Assembly (NCBI GenBank): GCA_946623775.1
Contig: CAMORJ010000021.1
Coordinates: 1-18,384, forward strand
DNA: 18,384 nt
Reading direction: 5' to 3'
DNA from: an uncultured Bacillota bacterium
GTDB taxonomy: Bacteria > Bacillota_I > Bacilli_A > RFN20 > CAG-826
Position 1 is the first letter of the stretch. The number at the start of each line of letters is the position of its first letter. This document shows, piece by piece, positions 10,673-18,384 of the stretch. A program made the translations under genes and the position numbers. The notes under the pieces are model-generated. The model ran no database searches, was not told the DNA's origin, and saw only the letters and a program-made list of their open reading frames with translations.

Positions 10673-13576
10673 ATGGAAGGCGACCATATTTCTGTCAGGC
10701 TTTCTCATGTAGATAAGAACTATTACATCGGGAAGATGGCTTTTCCTGCCCTCCGCGATGTGAGCCTTTCCTTTCCTAACCGCGGCTTAATAGCGATTCT
10801 TGGCGAAAGCGGTTCTGGGAAAACCACCTTGCTGAACATTATCGGAGGCCTCGACCACGCTACCGGAGGCGAGGTTTTCGTGAATGAGCAGTCCACCAAA
10901 TCATTTAAGCCCAGCGATTGGGATGATTATAGAAACAAGCGCATTGGATTTGTTTTCCAATCCTACAACCTTATCGCCCATTATTCGGTTCTTCAAAACG
11001 TCGAACTCGCGCCTCGCCTAGCAGGATTAAGCAAAGAGCAAAGAAGAGACACGTCCCTCGCGGTTTTGGAAAAAGTGGGCTTGAAGGAGCTTGCCAAAAA
11101 ACGTCCGAACCAGCTTTCTGGTGGCCAAATGCAAAGGGTTGCAATCGCCAGGGCGCTTGCTAATGATCCAGAGATTATCTTGGCTGATGAGCCCACAGGC
11201 GCTTTGGATACCCAGACGTCGCTTCAGGTAATGGAATTGCTGAAGGAAATCTCCAAAGAGCACTGCGTTATTTTGGTTACGCACAACGAAACGCTGGCCA
11301 ATGCATATGCAGAACGCATCATCCGCATGAGCGACGGCAGGGTTTCAAGCGACTCCGCTCCATTAGAAGACATCGGCTCCGTTCCTGAGGTCAAAGCCAA
11401 AAAGAAGGCAGGCATGTCTTTATTGACGCTTATCAATTCCTCTTTCCAGTCCGTGAAATCGAAGAAAGGCAGAACCGCCCTTACGGCTGTTGCCTGCTCC
11501 ATCGGAATCATCGGAATCGCCCTTGTGTTGGCGACGAGCAACGGCTTTTCAGGATATGTCAGCAGGGTTGAAACATCGGTTGCTTCCAGCGTGCCTATTT
11601 CCATTTCCCCGACCATTTATTCGTTCAACAGCAAAATCGTGGAAGACTATTCCGAATCCGCCGCCTTCCCAAGCGATAACAAAGTGAGGGTCTACGACAC
11701 CAGTTCCAATGCCTTCGTTGCTCATAGAAACGAATTCACGCCAGAATACTTCGACTATCTTCAGCGCGTCATGGACGATCCAACCTGCGAAGCTTATGGA
11801 ACGGCCATGTCGATCATGAAGAACCGCGACGGCTTTTCCATGCACATGCTTGCTCTTGATGGCGACACCGAAAAAGTAAAAGAAATCAACACCTATTCCT
11901 CTGCGGGCACGCTTGGCAGCGCGATAAGTTCGGTGGCTAACCTTCCGGCGACCGTCATGCACGAGCTATACGGCGACGAGAAAAGCATGTCCTCCGCCTA
12001 TGACGTTTTAGCGGGTCATTATCCCAAAGAAAAAGATGAGATGGTGCTGATTATCGATCGCTTCAACCGCGTTGAAATGGGAACGTTAAGGAAGTTGGGA
12101 ATCCTGCATTCCAGCGCGAACTATGAAACGATGGAAGGGCACACCATCGATTTCTCCGATATTCTTTATGAAGGGTTGGGCGACGCCAAATTCAAGCAGT
12201 ATAAGTGCTACCGAACCAGCGATTACTACCGCATAAACGATATTCCTTCCCGAACAATTACAAGAGACAGCTGGGAAGACATCAGCTACAATTTGCTTCA
12301 AGGGAGGTTCGTCGGAACCGAATCCACAGCCGAGCTCACCGTCTATCCGGCCCAAGATATTGAGGACGTGTATGCAAATGACGATATTTTCCACCCCGTC
12401 AATTGCAAGATTGTCGGCATCCTAAGGCCTACGAAAGAAAGCTATCTCAGCCTTATGCCTACCTCTATCGGATATTTGCCTTCTTTAACAGAATATTTGG
12501 TCGAGGACATTTCGGAAGGCGGGGCGGGAAAGCCTATCGCCGATGCGCAAAAAGAGAATTGGTTCATCGCCAGAAACTACTTAAAAGACAGTGAAGGCGA
12601 GTTCGTTTTGGATGACGATGGGAACAAAACCATCGACACGGTCAACGATGGGCTGTGCCGATTGAACAACGCGTTTGAAGAACTCAAAAAAGTTCTTGAA
12701 ACGCAGGGGACCGAAGGCGAGGACAGCGTCTCGTCGACCACCATCACCAACGCGTTCAACAAAGTGCCGACGGTCGTGTGGGCATATGCTTACTTTGACG
12801 AGGGCACAACAACCTACCTCTATAACGCGTCATCCTCCAGCTATTTCTCGCTGTGCCGGAATTATGGCGTGGAACTCAAACGAATCGATTCCTCTTTGCT
12901 AAAGGCAGAAACCCTTCTTGCGAAACTCATCACTAAAGGCTTCTTCTCCGACCATGATCAAGTAAATTTCATCGACCTCCTTGGGTTCATCCAGGCTTAT
13001 TCCGCAATCAAGGCCGTTTTAGTGTTCCCCAAATCCTTGACGACAAAAGAAGCTTTGGTGGATTACCTCAACAAATGGAATGAGGGCAAAGCCGATTCCG
13101 AAAGCATCTATTTCAACGACGTCATGTCTACGTTTACGGATTCCATCGGAATGATCGTTTCGGTCATCTCCGCGGTTTTGATCACGTTCGCATCCATCTC
13201 TCTTGTCGTCTCTTCTGTGATGACCGCGATCATCACCTATATCTCCGTCATTGAGCGCACGAAAGAGATCGGCGTTCTGCGTGCCTGCGGCGCAAGGAAG
13301 AGGGACGTGGGTCGATTATTTGAGTCCGAATGCCTGTTCGTCGGCTTATTTGCAGGCGCGATCGGAGTCGCTTTGTCTTATTTGATATGCATCCCGATCA
13401 ACGCCATCCTGAACGCGAATTTCCCAACCTATAACCTTGGGCAAATCGCAATGCTGCATCCGCTTCATGGCTTGCTGCTATTGGGAATCGCGGCCGTGTT
13501 GGGGCTATTAAGCGGTTTAGTGCCGTCCCGCCTTGCCGCAAGAAAAGACCCCGTCATCTGTTTAAGGAGCGAATAA
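10673..13576 (+). CDS. MacB-like ABC transporter, fused ATPase and FtsX-type permease
   Basis: A 967-residue fusion of an ATP-binding domain and a permease. The ATPase (residues 1 to about 235) shows Walker A GESGSGKTT at 44-52, the Q-loop region FVFQSYNLIAHYSVLQN, signature LSGGQMQR at 148-155, Walker B IILADE with catalytic Glu173, and switch His204. This set matches the LolD/MacB class, which moves substrates at the outer face of the membrane or powers peptide/lipoprotein export rather than import. The permease has one membrane helix at about 268-292, an extracellular domain of about 525 residues, then three C-terminal helices of FtsX type (from about 824). The cytoplasmic loop ERTKEIGVLRACGARKRDV is characteristic. 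It ends VPSRLAARKDPVICLRSE. It is the first gene of the operon, with the ATPase gene starting directly after its stop. The substrate cannot be told; antimicrobial peptide export or cell-envelope work are common roles. Confidence 0.93.
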   Translation: MEGDHISVRLSHVDKNYYIGKMAFPALRDVSLSFPNRGLIAILGESGSGKTTLLNIIGGLDHATGGEVFVNEQSTKSFKPSDWDDYRNKRIGFVFQSYNLIAHYSVLQNVELAPRLAGLSKEQRRDTSLAVLEKVGLKELAKKRPNQLSGGQMQRVAIARALANDPEIILADEPTGALDTQTSLQVMELLKEISKEHCVILVTHNETLANAYAERIIRMSDGRVSSDSAPLEDIGSVPEVKAKKKAGMSLLTLINSSFQSVKSKKGRTALTAVACSIGIIGIALVLATSNGFSGYVSRVETSVASSVPISISPTIYSFNSKIVEDYSESAAFPSDNKVRVYDTSSNAFVAHRNEFTPEYFDYLQRVMDDPTCEAYGTAMSIMKNRDGFSMHMLALDGDTEKVKEINTYSSAGTLGSAISSVANLPATVMHELYGDEKSMSSAYDVLAGHYPKEKDEMVLIIDRFNRVEMGTLRKLGILHSSANYETMEGHTIDFSDILYEGLGDAKFKQYKCYRTSDYYRINDIPSRTITRDSWEDISYNLLQGRFVGTESTAELTVYPAQDIEDVYANDDIFHPVNCKIVGILRPTKESYLSLMPTSIGYLPSLTEYLVEDISEGGAGKPIADAQKENWFIARNYLKDSEGEFVLDDDGNKTIDTVNDGLCRLNNAFEELKKVLETQGTEGEDSVSSTTITNAFNKVPTVVWAYAYFDEGTTTYLYNASSSSYFSLCRNYGVELKRIDSSLLKAETLLAKLITKGFFSDHDQVNFIDLLGFIQAYSAIKAVLVFPKSLTTKEALVDYLNKWNEGKADSESIYFNDVMSTFTDSIGMIVSVISAVLITFASISLVVSSVMTAIITYISVIERTKEIGVLRACGARKRDVGRLFESECLFVGLFAGAIGVALSYLICIPINAILNANFPTYNLGQIAMLHPLHGLLLLGIAAVLGLLSGLVPSRLAARKDPVICLRSE

Positions 13577-16081
13577 ATGCCAGCGAAAGGATTAAAGGCC
13601 ATCAACAAATACATTAACGAAGCGGAGCCTATTGAAGTATCTCCTTCCGTCGGTTTAACCGCGGACCAGGTTAAGCAAAGAAGAAAAGAAGGCCTCGTCA
13701 ACAAAACCAAGAAGCACGTGACCAAAAGCTATTGGAGGATTTTCACAGACAATTTCTTCAATTTCCTGAACATGCTGATGGTCGCGGTTTTGGTCTTCAT
13801 GATCATCGCGGGCCTCAGCTGGTCCCATTATCTATTCTTGTTCATTTTGACCGCGAACATCATCGTCGGCATCGTCCAAGACGTTCACGCAAGGCACTTG
13901 GTCAGCAACCTACGCGTCATCACCGACCCGAAAGCCAATGTTTTGCGGGAGGGCAAAGTCGAGGAGGTCCCGATGGACGGCGTCGTCTTAAGCGACATCA
14001 TGATCCTTGGCCCCGGCGACCAAATCGGCGCCGACTGCAAAATCGTGGAAGGCGAAGTGTCGGTTGACGAGTCCTTGCTAAGCGGCGAATCGCGCTCCAT
14101 CAAGAAAACGGTGGGGGACCAGCTTCTTTCCGGCACGTTCTTGACCAAAGGCACCTGCAAAGCCGAAGTCATCCGCGTCGGCAGCGCCAATTACGCGGAG
14201 ACCCTGCAGAAGAAGGCAAGCCAATTCACCCGTCCGAAATCCGAAATCAAGAGCTCCATCAGCCGCTTGATGATCGTCTGCTGCGTCATCGCCATCTTGC
14301 TTGGCCTATTCACTTTCTTGGCGTGGCTAATCCCGCAGCTTGTCGGAGGAAAGAAAGCGGGCGAAATCTTCGTTTACGGCGATCCCGACCTCAATCGCTT
14401 CATCGAAGGCGCGACGGGGTCTATGGTCGCCATGCTTCCTACCGGCATGTTCTTGCTGACCTCTCTTGCATTAACCTCCGGCGTCGTCCGCCTGGCCAAA
14501 AAGAATATGTTGGTCCAACAGCTTTACTGCATTGAGGCTCTTGCTAGGGTCGATGTGCTTTGCCTAGACAAAACCGGCACCCTGACAGATGGATTATTGA
14601 CCGTTACCGAGTTCGTTCCGTTTGGCGAATACACCGAAGAGTCGCTGCGAGAGGCGGCGAAAAACGTTTTGGCATTTACTCATGACGGCAACCCCACGGC
14701 AATCGCTTTGCGCGCCGCATGCGGATCGGAGAGCAACGAAACGCCGCGCGAGGTTTTGCCTTTCGATAGCGGAGTCAAATACGCCGCTGCGACATTAGAA
14801 GGGAAGGGAACCTTTGCCTTAGGCGCCTATGGATTCATCCCCGGCGCGCAGGATGAGAACATGCGCCTGAAGATGGAAGAATACATGAGGAAAGGATACC
14901 GATGTCTTATCGTCGCGCATTCAGACGGAGAGATAAATCAATCCACGGCCCCCACGGATTTCGCTTTAATGGGCTTTGTGGTGCTGTTTGACCATATCCG
15001 CGACGACGCATACAAAAACATCGCCTGGTTTAGGGATAACGGCGTTTCGGTTCGCGTGATTTCGGGCGATGACGCAATCACGGTCTCCGAGATTGCCAAA
15101 CGAGCTGGCGTAGAAGGCGCGGAACGCTACGTTTCTTTAGAGGGCATTCCGACCGAGGAAGTCGCCAAATTCGCCAGCGAGTTTGTCGTTTTTGGACGCG
15201 CAACGCCCGAACAAAAAGCGGTTTTGATCGAAACCTATAAAACCGCTGGCCACAAAGTCGCTATGACGGGAGATGGCATCAACGATATCTTGGCGTTGAA
15301 GGTCGCCGACTGCTCCATCGCTATGGCAAGCGGCTCAGACGCGGCAAGGAACGTCAGCCACTTGGTGTCTTTGGAATCCAACTTCTCGAAGCTGCCAAAA
15401 GTGGTAGAAGAGGGGAGGCGTGTCATCAATAACCTGCAGAGAAGTTGCTCTTTGTTCCTAAACAAAACCCTCTTTGCGGTCATTGTCACGTTCGTGTTTA
15501 TCATCTCTTCGCTTTATGGCGGCAGAAGCTATCCGTTCTCCACGTCTAACCTGCTTGTCTGGGAAATCTTCGCCATCGGCAGCCCGGCCTTCTTCTTAGC
15601 GCTGCAAACATCGTCTGGAAGATTGCGCGGGAGCTTCTTGCAGAACGTTTTGATCAACGCCATACCAGCCGGCATCGCGGAATGCGTGGCAGCGTTTACT
15701 CCGTTAATCATCGCCTTGATTGCGCCTGAATCGCTGACGTGGTCCGAAGATATTTTCACAGGCTCATTCGAAGCCGCCAAAACGCTGTCCGTGTGTTGTT
15801 TCACAATGGTGAGCTTTGGCGTTCTTGTTAAGGTGTCTCTCCCCTTAGACAAATACCGCATCAGCGTGGTCTTGGCGTTTGTCACGATGGGTTTGACCGT
15901 GATGTTTGGGGATTTCTTCGCCAGAGGCAAGATATTGGCCCTCAATTGGGAAGGCCTAAAACCGATGTTTATCGTCTATTGGATAATCCTCGTCGTCGTG
16001 TGCATCGCCCTTTATTGGTTGATCGCATGGTTTGGCGAGAGAACGAGCAAAGCGCTCAGCAATGGCGCGGAGGAAGAATAA
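13577..16081 (+). CDS. P-type cation-transporting ATPase, CtpE-like
   Basis: An 834-residue P-type ATPase pumping cations across the membrane by a phosphoaspartate cycle. Motifs: the actuator loop is SGES (169-172) instead of TGES; the phosphorylated Asp is Asp331 in DKTGTLTDG; the hinge is TGDGINDILALKVAD (564 onward). Two N-terminal helices (about 57-97), two around 235-255 and 285-305, and a C-terminal bundle after about 640 are visible. The sequence VQQLYCIEALARVDVLCLDK before the Asp is typical of the CtpE/Firmicute branch. The helix-4 motif is LPTGMFLLTS, so the Glu of the PEGL motif of calcium pumps is absent and the ion is uncertain. No heavy-metal CxxC domain or CPC motif is present. 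The ATG directly follows the stop of the ABC gene, with AAGG-AG seven bases upstream (13564-13569). Confidence 0.95.
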   Translation: MPAKGLKAINKYINEAEPIEVSPSVGLTADQVKQRRKEGLVNKTKKHVTKSYWRIFTDNFFNFLNMLMVAVLVFMIIAGLSWSHYLFLFILTANIIVGIVQDVHARHLVSNLRVITDPKANVLREGKVEEVPMDGVVLSDIMILGPGDQIGADCKIVEGEVSVDESLLSGESRSIKKTVGDQLLSGTFLTKGTCKAEVIRVGSANYAETLQKKASQFTRPKSEIKSSISRLMIVCCVIAILLGLFTFLAWLIPQLVGGKKAGEIFVYGDPDLNRFIEGATGSMVAMLPTGMFLLTSLALTSGVVRLAKKNMLVQQLYCIEALARVDVLCLDKTGTLTDGLLTVTEFVPFGEYTEESLREAAKNVLAFTHDGNPTAIALRAACGSESNETPREVLPFDSGVKYAAATLEGKGTFALGAYGFIPGAQDENMRLKMEEYMRKGYRCLIVAHSDGEINQSTAPTDFALMGFVVLFDHIRDDAYKNIAWFRDNGVSVRVISGDDAITVSEIAKRAGVEGAERYVSLEGIPTEEVAKFASEFVVFGRATPEQKAVLIETYKTAGHKVAMTGDGINDILALKVADCSIAMASGSDAARNVSHLVSLESNFSKLPKVVEEGRRVINNLQRSCSLFLNKTLFAVIVTFVFIISSLYGGRSYPFSTSNLLVWEIFAIGSPAFFLALQTSSGRLRGSFLQNVLINAIPAGIAECVAAFTPLIIALIAPESLTWSEDIFTGSFEAAKTLSVCCFTMVSFGVLVKVSLPLDKYRISVVLAFVTMGLTVMFGDFFARGKILALNWEGLKPMFIVYWIILVVVCIALYWLIAWFGERTSKALSNGAEEE

Positions 16082-16638
16082 TGATTACCGAAGCAAAGTT
16101 TAAGTACGCCCTCAAAGAGATGATGGCGGAATTGCCAATTGAGGACATTAACGTCACCGCGCTTTGTCAAAAATGCGGCTGCCACAGGCAAACGTTCTAT
16201 TATCACTATCAGGACATCTACGATTTGATCGCGGCGATTTTCTTGAACGAAAACCTGGCCGAACTCGAATCCGCCCGCTCCACGATTGAGGCATTAAAGG
16301 CGTTTGTCCATTATGTGAAAGGCAATTTCACCTTCCTCAGGGCGACGTATAACTCTGCGGCCCGCGACCTTACGGACGATTTCATTTTCAACAAGCTGAA
16401 CACCAAGTTCGTTTATCTTTGGAGCGCCGACCCGTCCATCGACATCAAGCGCGACGGCTGCCGCAATGCCGCGAGAAGGTTTGCCCACATCATCGCCGAT
16501 GAGTTCGGCCATTGCTTCCGCGACCCGAAATTGACTCCCGAAAAGTGCTCAAGGAAGATGAATAAATTCATGGACAACGCCGCCACGATTCTTTTGCCTC
16601 AGATCATGGCCCTCTCCAAGAAGGAGGAAGGCAGATGA
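16081..16638 (+). CDS. TetR-type transcriptional regulator
   Basis: A 185-residue regulator with an N-terminal helix-turn-helix, IEDINVTALCQKCGCHRQTF followed by YYHYQDIYDLI (about residues 20-52). The YYHY turn after the recognition helix is typical of TetR/DhaS-like proteins. The C-terminal part is a divergent ligand/dimer domain. The ATG at 16081 overlaps the ATPase stop by one base (TAATG) and is preceded by GGAGGAAG, so it is chosen over an in-frame ATG at 15946 that lies inside the ATPase gene. It sits in the middle of the operon, so it most likely controls the operon's own promoter in answer to a transported or oxidised compound; the operator is not evident. Confidence 0.9.
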   Translation: MITEAKFKYALKEMMAELPIEDINVTALCQKCGCHRQTFYYHYQDIYDLIAAIFLNENLAELESARSTIEALKAFVHYVKGNFTFLRATYNSAARDLTDDFIFNKLNTKFVYLWSADPSIDIKRDGCRNAARRFAHIIADEFGHCFRDPKLTPEKCSRKMNKFMDNAATILLPQIMALSKKEEGR

Positions 16639-17819
16639 TAGACTTCGATTTCGTAAGCCCAACCAAAGTCTATTTTGGAAAAGGGAAAGAAAACCTTATT
16701 GGCCAAGCGGCCAAAGAACATGGGTTCCATAAAGCCTTGCTGGCCTATGGATCTGACAGGATCAAAGCAAGCGGACTTTATGCCTTAATTACGCAAAAAC
16801 TGCGCGAATCTGGGGTCGAATATATCGATTTTGCAGGGATTCGTGCAAATCCCACCATCGAAAGAGTTCGCGAAGGCGTGGCTTTGGCCAGGCAAGAAAA
16901 CGTGGACTCCATCATCGCCGTCGGGGGCGGATCCATCATTGATACCGCCAAGTCCATCGGCATCGGTTTTTACTACGATGGCGACCCGTTTGACTTCAAT
17001 TTAAAACTGGCCGTCCCCAAAAAGACGCTTCCTCTTGGCGTCGTTTTGACCATCTCCTCCGCTGGGTCGGAGATGTCGAATTCCTGCGTCATCCAAAATG
17101 ATGCTCTCGGCATCAAGCAAGGGCTCAACTATGACCTGATTAGGCCTGTCTTTGCCATCGAAAACCCTGAACTCACCTATTCGGTATCCGCATATCAAAC
17201 CGCGGCAGGCTTCTCTGACATCATGATGCACTCTTTGGAACGCTATCACGGAGACGGCGAATCCTTGGCGGATGAATGGGCTCTCGATTTGATTGCCGAC
17301 ACGATGAAAAATGGCGTTCGTGTATTGAATAACCCTAGCGACTATGACGCCCGCGCGGCTTTGATGATCAATAGCTCGCTGTCCCATAACGGCGTGACCG
17401 GCATCGGAAAGAAATACGCTTTCGTCGTCCATCCGCTGGAGCATGCCTTAAGCGGATACAAACCCGACATCACCCACGGCGCAGGCGTGGCGATGATTTA
17501 CCCGGCTTGGGCGAAGTACGTCTACAAGAAATCAATCGGCAAATTCGCACGACTTACTGAGCGTATTTTCAATATTCGTGGTACAGATGACGAACAAACG
17601 GCTATAATAGGCATCGACGCCATGAAGAAGTTCTTCGCGTCAGTCGGCATGCCAACCTCCTTTAAACAGGTTGGTCTTACCGAAAAAGACATACCTTCCT
17701 TGGTTAGAATCGCAAGCGGCAACGGCACACGTTTGATTGGCGGTTGCCCCCAATCATTAGGCGCGGAAGACATTGAGAAGATATACCGCAGCCTGTTATC
17801 CGAGGAGGACACTCTATGA
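16635..17819 (+). CDS. Iron-containing alcohol dehydrogenase, YqhD/BdhA-like
   Basis: A 394-residue group III dehydrogenase that interconverts aldehydes and alcohols with NAD(P)H. The nucleotide-binding motif VGGGSIIDTAKSIGIG and the opening SPTKVYFGKG fit YqhD/BdhA. All four metal ligands can be placed by comparison with E. coli YqhD: Asp195 and His199 in GFSDIMMHSLE, His266 in VVHPLEH, and His281 in DITHGAG. The length is normal. It overlaps the TetR stop (ATGA) with AAGGAGG seven bases before the ATG, so it is translationally coupled. In this operon it may detoxify reactive aldehydes or act in fermentation; which one is not visible. Confidence 0.94.
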   Translation: MIDFDFVSPTKVYFGKGKENLIGQAAKEHGFHKALLAYGSDRIKASGLYALITQKLRESGVEYIDFAGIRANPTIERVREGVALARQENVDSIIAVGGGSIIDTAKSIGIGFYYDGDPFDFNLKLAVPKKTLPLGVVLTISSAGSEMSNSCVIQNDALGIKQGLNYDLIRPVFAIENPELTYSVSAYQTAAGFSDIMMHSLERYHGDGESLADEWALDLIADTMKNGVRVLNNPSDYDARAALMINSSLSHNGVTGIGKKYAFVVHPLEHALSGYKPDITHGAGVAMIYPAWAKYVYKKSIGKFARLTERIFNIRGTDDEQTAIIGIDAMKKFFASVGMPTSFKQVGLTEKDIPSLVRIASGNGTRLIGGCPQSLGAEDIEKIYRSLLSEEDTL

Positions 17820-18384
17820 AGAAAAGTGAATTCGCGACGTTCGTCGCATATCTGGCCATGTTCGGTGTGGCTATTTTAATTGGCATGGTCTGGCTGAGAC
17901 CTGTCATTTCGGCAAACGCGCACACGCTCGGAATCCCTTATGTCTTGTTGGTTATCCTCTCCCTTTTGGCCGGCGTTATTTTGAACGCCTTGCTGATTGA
18001 AAGCGGACACCTATTGGGCGCCAAACTCGGCAAATACGAGGTCTTGGTCTGGAACGTTCTGTTTGTCGGCTTCAAAAAGAAAAACGGCAAAAAGAAGTGG
18101 GGCCTGTCTTCGTTTGAAGGGTTCACCGGCGAGACCAAGGTCAAGCCGCTCGATGTCGAAAAATCCTCTTTGTCCGGCTATATCGCGTTCCCGCTCCTTT
18201 GGCTTTTGATCGAAGTCGTCGCCTGCGCGATCATGATCGCAATCTCCAAGAGGCTGCAGAACACCGGTTCTGATTTCTCTGTTCCCGGCATCGCCTGGAT
18301 GGAGATCTTCGCCATCGTCCTTCTTGGCACCGCCGCGATGCTTTATGTCTACAACATCTTCCCGGCAAGGCTAGACACCGTCAC
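17816..18384 (+). CDS. Membrane protein resembling an M50 (site-2) protease with an altered zinc motif; 3' end outside window
   Basis: The frame is open from the ATG at 17816, which overlaps the dehydrogenase stop (ATGA) and is preceded by GAGGA, through the window end (189 codons). Predicted membrane segments lie at about residues 8-26, 41-63, 120-142 and 158-176. The sequence ALLIESGHLLGAKLGKYEV occupies the place where M50 proteases have HELGH plus the AKL-type helix end. A basic patch (FKKKNGKKKWG) and EGFTGETKVKP follow, resembling the segment after HExxH in small Firmicute M50-like proteins. The first His of HExxH is Ile61 here; Glu62 and His65 remain. It would thus be a non-peptidase homologue, or an unrelated membrane protein. 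Its role in the operon is unknown. Confidence 0.75.
   Translation, partial: MKKSEFATFVAYLAMFGVAILIGMVWLRPVISANAHTLGIPYVLLVILSLLAGVILNALLIESGHLLGAKLGKYEVLVWNVLFVGFKKKNGKKKWGLSSFEGFTGETKVKPLDVEKSSLSGYIAFPLLWLLIEVVACAIMIAISKRLQNTGSDFSVPGIAWMEIFAIVLLGTAAMLYVYNIFPARLDTV

Overview
The window looks like a chromosomal piece of an uncultured Bacilli-type Firmicute close to the Mollicutes/Erysipelotrichia. The reasons are a gyrB-gyrA pair with Firmicute-like sequence, a short SRP RNA, strong AAGGAGG ribosome-binding sites and a CtpE-like P-type ATPase. TGA is a true stop (gyrB, the TetR gene and the dehydrogenase all end in it), so the mycoplasma code is not used. The lineage is inferred; no 16S gene is present.

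Layout: (1) 1-3915, the 3' part of gyrB, then complete gyrA and a terminator. (2) 3952-5994, a small minus-strand gene for a three-repeat 'RDFYGRI' protein, divergent from a large lipoprotein gene. (3) about 6166-7726, a 1.56-kb stretch with its own strong promoter, a canonical terminator, no credible gene, and a dense array of hairpins capped by GNRA and URRA tetraloops. I read it as one giant structured noncoding RNA, and it is the main discovery candidate here. (4) 7795-9190, serS with its own -10 box and terminator. (5) 9214-9997, two copies of a promoter plus roughly 45-nt hairpin RNA plus U-tract, on either side of a minus-strand gene for a small basic protein that may be MazF/PemK-like. 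(6) 10017-10635, SRP RNA, then tadA. (7) 10638 to the end, a tightly packed operon: MacB-like ABC transporter, P-type ATPase, TetR-type regulator, iron-type alcohol dehydrogenase, and the start of a membrane protein that looks like an M50 protease lacking one zinc-ligand histidine. Junctions are overlapping or zero-gap.

The housekeeping genes (gyrase, serS, ffs, tadA) are interleaved with three unexplained items: the giant RNA, the duplicated small RNA with a conserved upstream box, and the transporter/dehydrogenase operon carrying its own regulator. No tRNA, rRNA, CRISPR array or insertion sequence was seen. All calls come from reading the sequence by eye; no database search or folding program was run.
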